Part shown: positions 32,773 to 40,979 of the stretch, in pieces
How positions within the stretch are numbered: the stretch's first letter is position 1
Layout of the letters: each line of letters opens with the position of its first letter
NCBI GenBank assembly: GCA_946405515.1
Contig: CAMJHM010000013.1
Span: 1-44,264 of the forward strand
Source: an uncultured Fibrobacter sp.
Lineage (GTDB): Bacteria > Fibrobacterota > Fibrobacteria > Fibrobacterales > Fibrobacteraceae
DNA length: 44,264 nt
Direction: 5' to 3'
The notes under the pieces: generated by a model
What the model was told of the DNA's origin: nothing
What the model saw: the letters and a program-made list of their open reading frames with translations, nothing else
Databases searched by the model: none
Program-made: the position numbers and the translations under genes

Positions 32773-34455
32773 TCACTGGCATTCCAACCCCTTGTCATCC
32801 ATCTTACACCAATTTTCACAAGAACGGTTTCTCAAGTGATAGACAGTCTTCACTTTGTCCTTTTCTTTGACATCTTCATTCCAATAATAACTACAAATAG
32901 TTTCCACTTCCCGCTTCAATATGTTTGATTTCGGCTTTTCGATATAGTAACGGCTCACAAGTGCAGAATTACACTGCGGATATTCCCTTGTATCCCAATC
33001 CCGGTCGGCACACCACATCCACAAATATTCCTTGCAGTTGTTCTTTTCAGGGCTTTCTATGCACTGTTCATACATTTCCGTACAATCCGCAATATGGTTG
33101 CTCTCAAAGTTGCTTGCCACGCAATAACGTTTCAGACCATCGCCATAAGCATTATTTTTATCTTTTTCATTAATCGTATCCGGCAAAAAGATAGACCACT
33201 TGGTTGTATCGAGCATCATCGCCGCCTTCACATGTGAAGCATAACATGACCTGACTGCTATATTGGGAACGCTATCTCTGTACAGTTTGTAAGCATTTTT
33301 GTTGGCACCCATTAAACCATCCTGCCAGGTATCCAAGTTTTCATCTCCCGCACAAATTGCATCCTTATAAAGCCTACATGCCTTTGAATCCCAACTATCC
33401 GAAAAATCACCTTTCTCATTATGACACTGTTTTGAAGCAATATACCACATATTCACCCCAGTTCCTTCGACAAACAACTCAATCGTCGTCTTTGCCATCC
33501 CAGAAAAGACCCCCATGCCGTTCTCGATGTTGGATTCCGGAATAATTCTGGAATCGCTCACCGAGCCCTTCACCTTACTTTCATAGTCAATGTAGGCCGC
33601 ATCGGTTGCATAGAAATCCACCGAGATTTTTCCCAAGGGCATCATCATGTTCATCAGGTAAAGCGTATCGAGTGCATAGTAGTCCGCCACCTTAGAATTC
33701 GACGTATAACCCAAATTTTGCGAAGTCTCGAGCGGATCATGCAAGGCTATGCCCCTATACCCTAGTGAATCCTCTTCGGTCAACCCCTTGAGCATCTGGT
33801 TAATAGTCGTCTTTTGCGATTCCGCGTTTTCTTCAATCCCATAGTTCATCACAGAAAGGACTCCGCGCACAGAATGGTCGTAATCCAAGGCGCACTTGAT
33901 GAATTCCATATCCATCGGAAATTCCAAGAATTGGACAGTGATCTCCTTATTTTTGTCATATTCCATCCACTTGTAACTTCCATCCTGCTGCGGAACGTTC
34001 AGGCCCTTGACACGGACGGCTTCCGGTATTTTCGCTTCAGCCTTGTATCTGGATTTTGCGGTATGGCCCGCGCTATCCCAAACAAAATAAGCTTCCATCG
34101 TGTAAGTTTCACCCACGACGCCTTTACCATTATAATCTTCAAAACAATTTGGCGAACCGCTTTGTTGCAAGACCATAGTGGTGTCAATAATTCTTTCTCC
34201 ATAAACTGAGAAACGCCCACTTACCGTCACATAGGCACTGTCGTAAAAAATGAAGTCCTCCGCAGACGATTCATCCAAAGCGTAAACTTTCGAGAAGCAG
34301 ATGTGCGAATTTTCCTCGGGCATAATATACCCATACGTGTAAATACCCAGATAAACATCCCGCTCTTCGGGATAGTAGTCCCACGGCCCATGGAAATCAC
34401 CACAAGCCGCAAGCATAAGCGCAAACACAAGAAGCATTCTAGAAATAATATTCAT
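32773..34455 (-). CDS. Large Cys-rich lipoprotein paired with a TonB-dependent receptor
   Basis: 560 residues, lipobox LAAC (Cys18). The start overlaps the end of the receptor gene by 17 nt; an ATG at 34437, just after that stop, is a second option. The N-terminal third (ERDVYLGIYTYGY ... VSGRFSVYGE ... GETYTMEAYF) recalls DUF4249 lipoproteins that follow TonB-dependent receptors in Bacteroidota; the likeness is weak. The C-terminal third is rich in Cys (about 14), suggesting several disulfides. No catalytic motif is recognised. Position right behind the receptor suggests a surface partner that binds the receptor substrate, in the manner of SusD or DUF4249 proteins (inference). Confidence 0.72.
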   Translation of the reverse strand: MNIISRMLLVFALMLAACGDFHGPWDYYPEERDVYLGIYTYGYIMPEENSHICFSKVYALDESSAEDFIFYDSAYVTVSGRFSVYGERIIDTTMVLQQSGSPNCFEDYNGKGVVGETYTMEAYFVWDSAGHTAKSRYKAEAKIPEAVRVKGLNVPQQDGSYKWMEYDKNKEITVQFLEFPMDMEFIKCALDYDHSVRGVLSVMNYGIEENAESQKTTINQMLKGLTEEDSLGYRGIALHDPLETSQNLGYTSNSKVADYYALDTLYLMNMMMPLGKISVDFYATDAAYIDYESKVKGSVSDSRIIPESNIENGMGVFSGMAKTTIELFVEGTGVNMWYIASKQCHNEKGDFSDSWDSKACRLYKDAICAGDENLDTWQDGLMGANKNAYKLYRDSVPNIAVRSCYASHVKAAMMLDTTKWSIFLPDTINEKDKNNAYGDGLKRYCVASNFESNHIADCTEMYEQCIESPEKNNCKEYLWMWCADRDWDTREYPQCNSALVSRYYIEKPKSNILKREVETICSYYWNEDVKEKDKVKTVYHLRNRSCENWCKMDDKGLECQ

Positions 34456-36985
34456 AGCTAACCATTATCGGTAAAAAGGGGAACTGCGCGATGGATGTCT
34501 TCTTGGGAGGGTTCTTGCTCGTATCGTAGAATGTGTAGAACATGTTTTCGTGGTCTGTCAAGTTGATGATAGTCCAACTGAAATTCCACTTGTCTTCTTT
34601 TCCAATATCGATCGGTTTCACATCGATGCGGAAGTAATCCGTCTGGCGCCCGGCATTGCGGCTACCCGGCAGCACCGTAATATCGTCCGAGTACTGCTGG
34701 CTTCCAATTTCTTCGGGATAGTAGTAGCCCAGGTATTCGCTGATGGGCATGCCCGCAGAGTACTTGAGGATCACGGACGAGCGGAAATAACGGCCTTTTT
34801 TCCTGTGTTTCCGGAGAGAGTTCTCGTCACCCTTCCAGTTGATGCCCGCATCCATCTTGAGCGCATAAGGCTGATGCCAACTGGGGAAATAGGGTTTAGA
34901 ACCATCATGGGTCTTGGCAACGCTGATGCTCTGGCTCCAGTTGATACCGCCAAACAGCCAGCCCCTATCCTTGCGCAGAGAAAGTTCGTAACCGAAGGAA
35001 TAAGCTTCCGCCGTGCCGAATCCGTCCGCAATCACGAAGTCGTCCGAAGCCGTTTCCTCGTTGCTGTCGAGCACCGCCTGGAACGTATTCAGGTTATTCT
35101 GCGTCTTGTAGTAGACACCTACGGTCGCATCGTAATCCTCGAAGATGTTGCGCTGGCTGTATTCCGCGGCAAACAGCCACGAAGACGCGGGCTTGACATG
35201 CTTGCCCTTGGTCGTGGTCGTCGCCGGATAATAGAACTCGTTCAGCGTTTCCTGGTCGGTGTAGACAATGGAATTCAAGTATTGCAGGTAATAGCCACCG
35301 TACAGTTCAACCGTCTTGTTCTCGTCCACGTTGACCGTGAAGGAGGCGCGGGGTTCGACACCGAAGTGTTCCGCCGCTGTCTGGTAATTGAAGCGCATGC
35401 CGTATTGCAACAGGTAATCGGGAGCAAACTTCCAGGCATCCTGCAAGTAGGCCACATGGTGGAACGGCTTCTGGATATCGGTAATGCTTATCGTGGCGAT
35501 GGCTTCCTGGTAACGTTCGTAGTCGTATTCCAGTTCGTAGCCAAAGGTTATCGTGTGGTTAGCGATGCCGCGGTAATTCAGCCACTGCTTACCGGCAAAG
35601 GTGTAGAGGTAAATCTCGATAGACATGAGATCGCTAATTTTCATGGTCTGGTAGAACTCGCTGAATGCGAGAGTCATATTGTAATCCCAGTTCCCGTTAA
35701 AGCGATGGTAGAAATTCAACGGAATGGCGATGTTACCCCAGTCCATGTAGAGAGGATCAAAACTCAGACGGTCCTTACCCACATAGTAGCTGAACTTGAT
35801 GCGTGTATCGTCAGTAAAGTTGTACATGAACGTGCCCTGCAAGTCCGTAAATTCGTAATCTAGTTCCAGGTCCAGAATGCCGATAGCATTGCAGAGGTCA
35901 AGCATGTAGCCGATGTAGGTGGTACGTCCTGCAAACACCCAGCGGGCCGGGCCCTGGTGTCCTTCGGTGTGGGCTTGTGCGGCAAACGTGCTTATCTTGA
36001 GACTTGACTTGCTGAACCACTCGTTGACTGTGTCCTGGCCACCTGCACGGCCGTCCATCTTGAGCACGGAACTCAGGCGGTTGCCGTACTGCGCCGGGAA
36101 ACCGCTCTTGTAGAACTGCACGTCGTCGATGCCTTCCACGAGGAAGGTGCTGAACAGGCCGAAGAAATGCACTGGGGAATACACCACCGCGTTGTCGAAC
36201 AAGAAGAGGTTCTGGTCGGCGGCACCACCGCGCACGTAAATCTTGGAACTGAAATCGGAACTCGCGACCACGCCCGGGAGCGCCTGCACGCTCTTGATGA
36301 CGTCGGCTTCGGCGAGGCCCGGCATGCGCTTGATGGATTTCGCGGTCACGACGGATTCACCCGGCTTGCGCTTGGGACGGCGGCGCAGCTGCACCACGAC
36401 TTTCTTGAGCTCGGTGACCTTCGTGTTGTCACCCCCGGCAAGAAGCGCGTCCACATCCACGTCCTCGGCGGGCTTTTTTGCCTGTGCAGAATCTTTCGAG
36501 CCTTGAGCCTCGGGCCCCGAGCCCTCCGTCTTGGCAGTGGTCGGTTCGGCAGGCTCACCGACCTTGGCGGAATCAGGTCCCTGAGCCACGCTCTCGTCTT
36601 TCGTCTCTGCGCTCTCGTCTACAAAAGCTTCCCCTAACGCCTGCGAAAAGCTGCCTTCGGAGCCCGTATACACAAGTTCGTAGCATTTTTCCTTCTCGGC
36701 GCCCGCCGTATCGGAGTTGGTGACGCAAATGTTCCAGAGAGTATCTTCGGGGAGCACGACGCTGAAAGGCGTTCCGACTGTCGTCTGCAAAGCCTCGCCC
36801 GATTCAAGGATTTCCACATTCAGTTTTTCACCCGCAGCAAAGGAAGAATCCTGCACCACGCCGTTAAAAACAATTCCCTGAACCTTCGCAGAATCTCCAA
36901 CAACGGCATCGGACGCGCTCGGCTCCTGTGCCATGGCGGCAAGAGCCGCCAACAAAACGATAATGCCAGTATAGATTTTCAACAA
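34439..36985 (-). CDS. TonB-dependent outer-membrane receptor
   Basis: 848 residues from a TTG start (TTG-TTG-AAA; ATG absent). Signal peptide AAMA, then a small beta domain (about 33-110), a low-complexity linker (about 120-180), a plug domain (VVVQLRRRPKRKPGESVVTAKSIKRMPGLAEADVIKSVQALPG in outline, with YVRGGAADQNLFLFDNAVV) and a beta-barrel to the C-terminus ending SYEYYF with a terminal Phe. Substrate unknown. It heads a block with lipoprotein and complete TonB2-type machinery, so it is probably the main client of that TonB. The linker is built from repeat elements found elsewhere between genes. Upstream lie a hairpin (37011) and the bipartite site A. Confidence 0.88.
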   Translation of the reverse strand: MLKIYTGIIVLLAALAAMAQEPSASDAVVGDSAKVQGIVFNGVVQDSSFAAGEKLNVEILESGEALQTTVGTPFSVVLPEDTLWNICVTNSDTAGAEKEKCYELVYTGSEGSFSQALGEAFVDESAETKDESVAQGPDSAKVGEPAEPTTAKTEGSGPEAQGSKDSAQAKKPAEDVDVDALLAGGDNTKVTELKKVVVQLRRRPKRKPGESVVTAKSIKRMPGLAEADVIKSVQALPGVVASSDFSSKIYVRGGAADQNLFLFDNAVVYSPVHFFGLFSTFLVEGIDDVQFYKSGFPAQYGNRLSSVLKMDGRAGGQDTVNEWFSKSSLKISTFAAQAHTEGHQGPARWVFAGRTTYIGYMLDLCNAIGILDLELDYEFTDLQGTFMYNFTDDTRIKFSYYVGKDRLSFDPLYMDWGNIAIPLNFYHRFNGNWDYNMTLAFSEFYQTMKISDLMSIEIYLYTFAGKQWLNYRGIANHTITFGYELEYDYERYQEAIATISITDIQKPFHHVAYLQDAWKFAPDYLLQYGMRFNYQTAAEHFGVEPRASFTVNVDENKTVELYGGYYLQYLNSIVYTDQETLNEFYYPATTTTKGKHVKPASSWLFAAEYSQRNIFEDYDATVGVYYKTQNNLNTFQAVLDSNEETASDDFVIADGFGTAEAYSFGYELSLRKDRGWLFGGINWSQSISVAKTHDGSKPYFPSWHQPYALKMDAGINWKGDENSLRKHRKKGRYFRSSVILKYSAGMPISEYLGYYYPEEIGSQQYSDDITVLPGSRNAGRQTDYFRIDVKPIDIGKEDKWNFSWTIINLTDHENMFYTFYDTSKNPPKKTSIAQFPFLPIMVSYEYYF
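36494..36620. repeat. three repeat families inside the receptor coding sequence
   Basis: Plus strand: TTCGAGCCTTGAGCCTCGGG...CCGAGCCC (36494-36525, CGAGGTTCGAGG family), GGTTCGGCAGGCTCACCGACC with CAGGTCCCTGAGCC (36543-36587), and CTCTCGTCTTTCGTCTCTGC-GCTCTCGTCT (36590-36620). All are read in frame as residues about 122-164 of the receptor. Confidence 0.75.
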
Positions 36986-37010
36986 AATTCTCGTATTTTA
37001 GTAAAAAATA

Positions 37011-37032
37011 GCAAATAGGAAACCCTATTTGC
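37011..37032. promoter_or_regulatory. 9-bp hairpin or operator in the receptor leader
   Basis: GCAAATAGG-AAAC-CCTATTTGC, perfect 9-bp inverted repeat, 26 nt before the receptor start and just downstream of site A. It could be an mRNA hairpin in the leader or a dimer binding site. Confidence 0.5.
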
Positions 37033-37036
37033 CCTT

Positions 37037-37065
37037 GTAACACCTGATAAAGATGAATGTGTTAC
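37037..37065 (-). promoter_or_regulatory. bipartite motif, site A (upstream of TonB-dependent receptor)
   Basis: Minus strand GTAACAC, 15 nt, GTGTTAC, 51 nt before the receptor start. Both halves are identical to site B ahead of the ECF sigma gene, with the same spacing. Confidence 0.6.
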
Positions 37066-37073
37066 TTATTTGC

Positions 37074-37103
37074 AAAAAAAAAGACCGCAGTTTTGCGGTC
37101 TTT
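37074..37103 (-). terminator. strong terminator of the caspase gene
   Basis: AAAGACCGCA-AAAC-TGCGGTCTTT on the minus strand followed by at least six further T residues; 10-bp stem, 16 nt past the stop at 37119. It separates the sigma/caspase operon from the receptor operon. Confidence 0.9.
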
Positions 37104-37118
37104 GAGATTGTGGAGTAC

Positions 37119-39575
37119 TTAAAACCTTCCGACGGTCAAACCGGCGTAGAAGCCAGGCCACCAGCGAGCCTGATGTTTCTTGCTGCCAAAGTCATCGTGA
37201 TGTTCGGCCAAGGGTTTCAGCATCAATTTATCTCCATAACCAACGTAGGCCCAGTTTAGCGTACCGCCTACAGAAAGTCCGAGGAACGGAACCAGCTGGC
37301 TCGTATAACCCAAGCGCAAACGATGGTGGAAATTAGGTCCGTCGTAATCATCTTCAAAAGAAACTTTCATGCTTATACAATCTTCTCCGTAATCAACATC
37401 TGGTGTTTCTGCCGTCAGGAACATATATTCCAAGTCGAAGTGGCTCCCGTACTTGCCGAATTGTGTACCAAGACCGGCACCGAATTCGTAGACGTCGCTA
37501 AAGTGCTTGAACCCCGTACCTTTTTCGATAAGGCGCCCGCCTTCAAACGAGGTGAAGAAATAGGCCGTTCCGAATCGAAGTGCGAGATCGAGTGCGCCCA
37601 TTTCGTTCATGGAAGTCGTTGCGGACCACACGCCATTGCCGACAATGCTCAAGAAACCGATCGGCGTCTTCTCGCATTTTGCACAGACGTTCACAAAACC
37701 TATCTGGCGATTAGTCGCATGCCTCTCGTAGTTCGCGTAGCCTATCTGCACCCCACCAGTACCGCCGTTCACGTTTGCAAAGCCGACCTGGACATTCGAA
37801 GAGTCCCTGGCCACGTTAGCAAAGCCTGCCTGCAGGCCCGACGAAGTTACGCCCACATTGAGAAAACCAAAACCGAACCGTCCGTGCCCCATGTAGTTGG
37901 CAAAGCCGACCTGGACATTCGAAGAGTCCCTGGCCACGTTAGCGAAGCCTGCCTGCAGGCCCGACGAAGTTACGCCCACATTGAGAAAACCAAAACCGAA
38001 CCGTCCGTGCCTCATGTAGTTGGCAAAACCCGCCTGCATAAAGCTCACCGTGTCGGCACCGAAGTTTACGTATCCCAGCTGCATACCGTGGGAGGGGTTA
38101 CGTACGACGTTCACGAAACTGACCTGCAATCCGTCGAACTCGCCAGCATAATTGAAAACCGTAGATGCCTGGGCACCTTCAATCCTGTCGCGGGCCATGT
38201 TCAAGCCGAACGTCAACTGCATACCATGAATTTCTCTTTTAGCGCCATTCGCAAACAAGCTTACCTGCGAACCGAGCATGTAATCGTGCGCACTAGCTGC
38301 AAAGAGACCGAACTGCATACCCTTGCGGGGTTCCTTGTCGGTATCCACAAGATTGAACGTCACACGATATTTTCCGTTATGATCCAAGGAGTCCAGGGAA
38401 TGTTGCACAGAATCGGTACGGTTCGCCTTCCCGATTTCGCCGCGGAGCGTCGTCTTTTCGGTAGAAACCTGTGCAAACTGCTTCTGCGAAAGACGGGCAT
38501 GGTAGTTGTCCTGGAGAGTAACGCTCGCTTCCTTGTATTCGGCAGGGCGTTCCAGGCGAATGTTGTACTTACCGGCCGGGAAGCCGAGGCTCATGGCACG
38601 TCCGCCCTTCTTGTAAAGTTCGGCGACCAACTCACCTTTCTCGTCACGGATAAACAGGCGGCCATCTACGTCTTCGTCCAGTTCCAGCCCAGCGCTTGTA
38701 CTGCGCAGATCCGTCATCACCACATCGCCCGTACCGGCAAGGTTCATGTCGCGGCTCGGATGCTGGGCACCGCCCAATGTCGTCTCGGTCTTTTGCAAAG
38801 TCTCGTTGAAAGCGAACTGGTAAGCCTCGGACAAAGTCACCTTGCCGTCACCACTCAAATCGCCAGCACCGCGCATACCGCTCACCAAGGAGTGCGTGAA
38901 GAAGGACCCCTTCAACTTGTCGCTTTCCTGGCTCGATTCGTCTTGCGTACTGCTCGTGATAAAGGCGTAGCCCTTCATGTCGCTGCTCTGGTCCACCATG
39001 AACGCAGGCACTGCCACACCGCCCTTGAGGCGGGTAATCGCACCGGAACCGCATGCATCGATAACGGCAATCTTCACGTCGGCATGCAAGGCATCAATGC
39101 GCTTGCGGAATTCCTGCCAGCCATACAGTTCGTTACCAAGGCGCAGGCCCTTCTCGTCAGCATGGCCACTGTAGTAAACCAACACCTCTTCGCGAGAACT
39201 ACCGGCACCCGCCATTTTCTTCTTGGCACGCGCAGCCTGGATTTTCTCGTCCAAGGCATTGAGCTCGCGCTGCAAATCGGCGACTTTCGGTTCCTTGACC
39301 ATCATGATGTTCTGCTTCGATACACCACCCATCTGGGAAAGCACATTTGCAAAGGAACGCGCATCGGATTCAGCATAACGCAACTTCGGGCGATCCTTGC
39401 CACCGTTATTCGCACTCACCGCAAAAACGTAGCGGTCAATCGCAATCGGCCCTTGCCCTTCCGAGGCATTCGCCTTGCTGGCAAGCATGAGCAACGCTGC
39501 AAGGCACACAAAACAAATGACAATCGACTGCGTATAAAAATCACAAAGCGCTATTTTCTTCAGCAAATTCTTCAT
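37119..39575 (-). CDS. Secreted caspase-fold protease fused to surface repeats and a probable beta-barrel
   Basis: 818 residues. An N-terminal hydrophobic helix (about 15-32) is followed by a peptidase C14 (metacaspase/orthocaspase) domain (about 45-290): YVFAVSANN, catalytic His138 in YYSGHA and Cys175 in IDACGSG, both intact. A linker domain (about 295-365) leads to repeats of form GLQAGFANV/GMQLGYVNF/VQIGYANY (about 430-640), like the LA_2272-type surface repeat. The last 170 residues have alternating patterns and end GFYAGLTVGRF, a beta-barrel-type C-terminus. It lies 9 nt after an anti-sigma gene and is the last gene of a sigma/anti-sigma/caspase operon. A 41-residue block is duplicated in the repeat part. 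Likely exported and outer-membrane anchored; target proteins unknown. Confidence 0.82.
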   Translation of the reverse strand: MKNLLKKIALCDFYTQSIVICFVCLAALLMLASKANASEGQGPIAIDRYVFAVSANNGGKDRPKLRYAESDARSFANVLSQMGGVSKQNIMMVKEPKVADLQRELNALDEKIQAARAKKKMAGAGSSREEVLVYYSGHADEKGLRLGNELYGWQEFRKRIDALHADVKIAVIDACGSGAITRLKGGVAVPAFMVDQSSDMKGYAFITSSTQDESSQESDKLKGSFFTHSLVSGMRGAGDLSGDGKVTLSEAYQFAFNETLQKTETTLGGAQHPSRDMNLAGTGDVVMTDLRSTSAGLELDEDVDGRLFIRDEKGELVAELYKKGGRAMSLGFPAGKYNIRLERPAEYKEASVTLQDNYHARLSQKQFAQVSTEKTTLRGEIGKANRTDSVQHSLDSLDHNGKYRVTFNLVDTDKEPRKGMQFGLFAASAHDYMLGSQVSLFANGAKREIHGMQLTFGLNMARDRIEGAQASTVFNYAGEFDGLQVSFVNVVRNPSHGMQLGYVNFGADTVSFMQAGFANYMRHGRFGFGFLNVGVTSSGLQAGFANVARDSSNVQVGFANYMGHGRFGFGFLNVGVTSSGLQAGFANVARDSSNVQVGFANVNGGTGGVQIGYANYERHATNRQIGFVNVCAKCEKTPIGFLSIVGNGVWSATTSMNEMGALDLALRFGTAYFFTSFEGGRLIEKGTGFKHFSDVYEFGAGLGTQFGKYGSHFDLEYMFLTAETPDVDYGEDCISMKVSFEDDYDGPNFHHRLRLGYTSQLVPFLGLSVGGTLNWAYVGYGDKLMLKPLAEHHDDFGSKKHQARWWPGFYAGLTVGRF
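37777..38022 (-). repeat. 123-bp tandem duplication in the caspase gene
   Basis: Two consecutive 123-bp (41-residue) copies starting at 37777 and 37900, nearly identical (for example TTAGCAAAGCC versus TTAGCGAAGCC). The duplicated segment encodes RFGFGFLNVGVTSSGLQAG and the following surface repeat. Confidence 0.85.
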
Positions 39576-39583
39576 ACATCCTC

Positions 39584-40381
39584 CTACTTCGCCACCTTGC
39601 GCAACGTGATAGATACGTTGCTTATTTCCTTGTTCTTGAACACGGCATCAATATTGTCAGCATCGACAGCAAAACCCGCCTTCGACGTTAGCAAGAAGAA
39701 CTTTTCGAATTTCGGAGCATTGTCCAGTTTGTATGCGAACGGGAGAGTCGTCATCTTGCCAGGTTCAAGTACGATGGCGCGATTATTGTCGCCCATGTGC
39801 ATCGTGATAGTGCCGTTGCCGTCCATGCTAAAGAGGAGCCCATAGCATTTTTCGGGCACAGAATAGCGCAACTGGATTTCGTCGCCTTCGCTGGCAGCGT
39901 CCAGATTCTGCATCTGCACGGCACTGTCCCCCGTCTTTTTCCAAACTTCCATTCGGGCGTCCATGCCCTTGATGCGCGTACCGTTATCTTCATCAGCCAT
40001 CGCGACTGCCATTGCAGATTCCACAGAGCCGTCGCTTGCGAGCTGCCCGCCAATATCCTGGCTGGCAATCTCACGCTGGCTGAACAGCGCAACAGAAACC
40101 ACCGCAAGCACAAAGGCCGCAGCGGCAGCGAACTTCACGAGCCTGAAATTCACAGGCACCGTATTGCCTGCGGAATTCGAACGTTCCGGCATCGCATCCA
40201 GTTTTTCGGAAAGCCTTTCAAAAGGCATCTTGCGGAGAATCGCCGCATTATCTTCGCGCATGAGTTTCACGCGCTGGGCGAAAATCTCGTCCTTTTTCTC
40301 GAGTTCGCGAATCTCGCGCATCTCGCTTTCGGGCAGGTCGCCCGTCAAGTATCGTTCCAGTTTCCAATCGGGGATCATCAC
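39584..40381 (-). CDS. Membrane anti-sigma factor with DUF4384-like periplasmic domain
   Basis: 265 residues. Cytosolic part (1-80) begins WKLERYLTGDLPESEMREIREL, the zinc-finger-free anti-sigma/FecR-like start. One membrane helix (about 83-100). The periplasmic part (about 150-235) has GDEIQLRYSVPEKCYGLLF, MDGNGTITMHMGDN and KFFLLTSKAGF, like DUF4384, a domain often found with caspase proteins. The start codon overlaps the sigma gene stop by 4 nt (ATGA), so the two are translationally coupled. It should hold the sigma factor inactive until a periplasmic signal arrives; the caspase gene 9 nt downstream could act on that signal (inference). Confidence 0.82.
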   Translation of the reverse strand: MMIPDWKLERYLTGDLPESEMREIRELEKKDEIFAQRVKLMREDNAAILRKMPFERLSEKLDAMPERSNSAGNTVPVNFRLVKFAAAAAFVLAVVSVALFSQREIASQDIGGQLASDGSVESAMAVAMADEDNGTRIKGMDARMEVWKKTGDSAVQMQNLDAASEGDEIQLRYSVPEKCYGLLFSMDGNGTITMHMGDNNRAIVLEPGKMTTLPFAYKLDNAPKFEKFFLLTSKAGFAVDADNIDAVFKNKEISNVSITLRKVAK

Positions 40382-40881
40382 TTTACCTCCAGATTTTTTA
40401 CCTTGGCTTGCAAACCACGCAAGCGCTTGCGCACGCCACTCACCGAAAGTCCTACCTCGCGGGCAGTTTCCTCGAGCGTCATGCCATCTACATAGTGTAA
40501 CACCGCAATAGTCCTTGTCGATTCCTGTTCCCGCGAAAAAATTTTTGCGAGAAGGTTTTTCGCTTCGAAAGAGTCCTGTTCATCGTCGGCACAAGCAATA
40601 GAGAGAAGCAGTTCACTCGTATTGCAATCGAGCCCACGGCGTTTCTTGTCGCGGATACGGTTGAGGCAGAGCCTCGTCGCCGTATTCCACAAAAGACTCG
40701 ACGGCTGCGATACATCCAGGCTGTCCCAGCGTTCAAACACGCGCAAAAACACGTTCTGCACCATGTCTTCGGCTTCGGATTCGTCCTTCAAGAGCATCAT
40801 GGAGCGACGGAAAACCATCGGGGCGTAAGCCTCGTAGAGTTTCGATAATGCCATGCGGTCTGCGGGATTTGTCCTTTCCAT
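40378..40881 (-). CDS. ECF-type RNA polymerase sigma factor
   Basis: 167 residues. Region 2 at about 14-80 (LYEAYAPMVFRRSMMLLKDE, EAEDMVQNVFLRVFERW, LLWNTATRLCLNRIRDKKRR) and region 4 at about 110-160 with the helix-turn-helix MTLEETAREVGLSVSGVRKRLR; no region 3, as expected for ECF factors. The ATG at 40881 is only 6 nt from the bipartite site B and has no SD; an ATG at 40854 is a second possible start. First gene of the operon with anti-sigma factor and caspase. Self-regulation through site B is likely. Confidence 0.92.
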   Translation of the reverse strand: MERTNPADRMALSKLYEAYAPMVFRRSMMLLKDESEAEDMVQNVFLRVFERWDSLDVSQPSSLLWNTATRLCLNRIRDKKRRGLDCNTSELLLSIACADDEQDSFEAKNLLAKIFSREQESTRTIAVLHYVDGMTLEETAREVGLSVSGVRKRLRGLQAKVKNLEVK

Positions 40882-40887
40882 GCCTGT

Positions 40888-40916
40888 GTAACACCAATGG
40901 AGGTCAAAAGTGTTAC
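40888..40916 (-). promoter_or_regulatory. bipartite motif, site B (upstream of ECF sigma gene)
   Basis: Minus strand GTAACAC, 15 nt, GTGTTAC, then ACAGGC and the ATG at 40881. If this is a -35/-10 pair, the transcript would start at or next to the start codon (leaderless). Confidence 0.6.
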
Positions 40917-40931
40917 CTCAAATTTAGAAAA

Positions 40932-40963
40932 TAGTGATTAGTGGTTGGTGGTTAGTGGTTAGG
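40932..40963. repeat. TTAGTGGTTGGTGGTTAGTG repeat
   Basis: TAGTGATTAGTGGTTGGTGG followed by TTAGTGGTTAGG, same family as 12056-12173, between the flavoprotein stop and the sigma gene. Confidence 0.75.
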
Positions 40964-40979
40964 AGAATGGCATCGGGTC

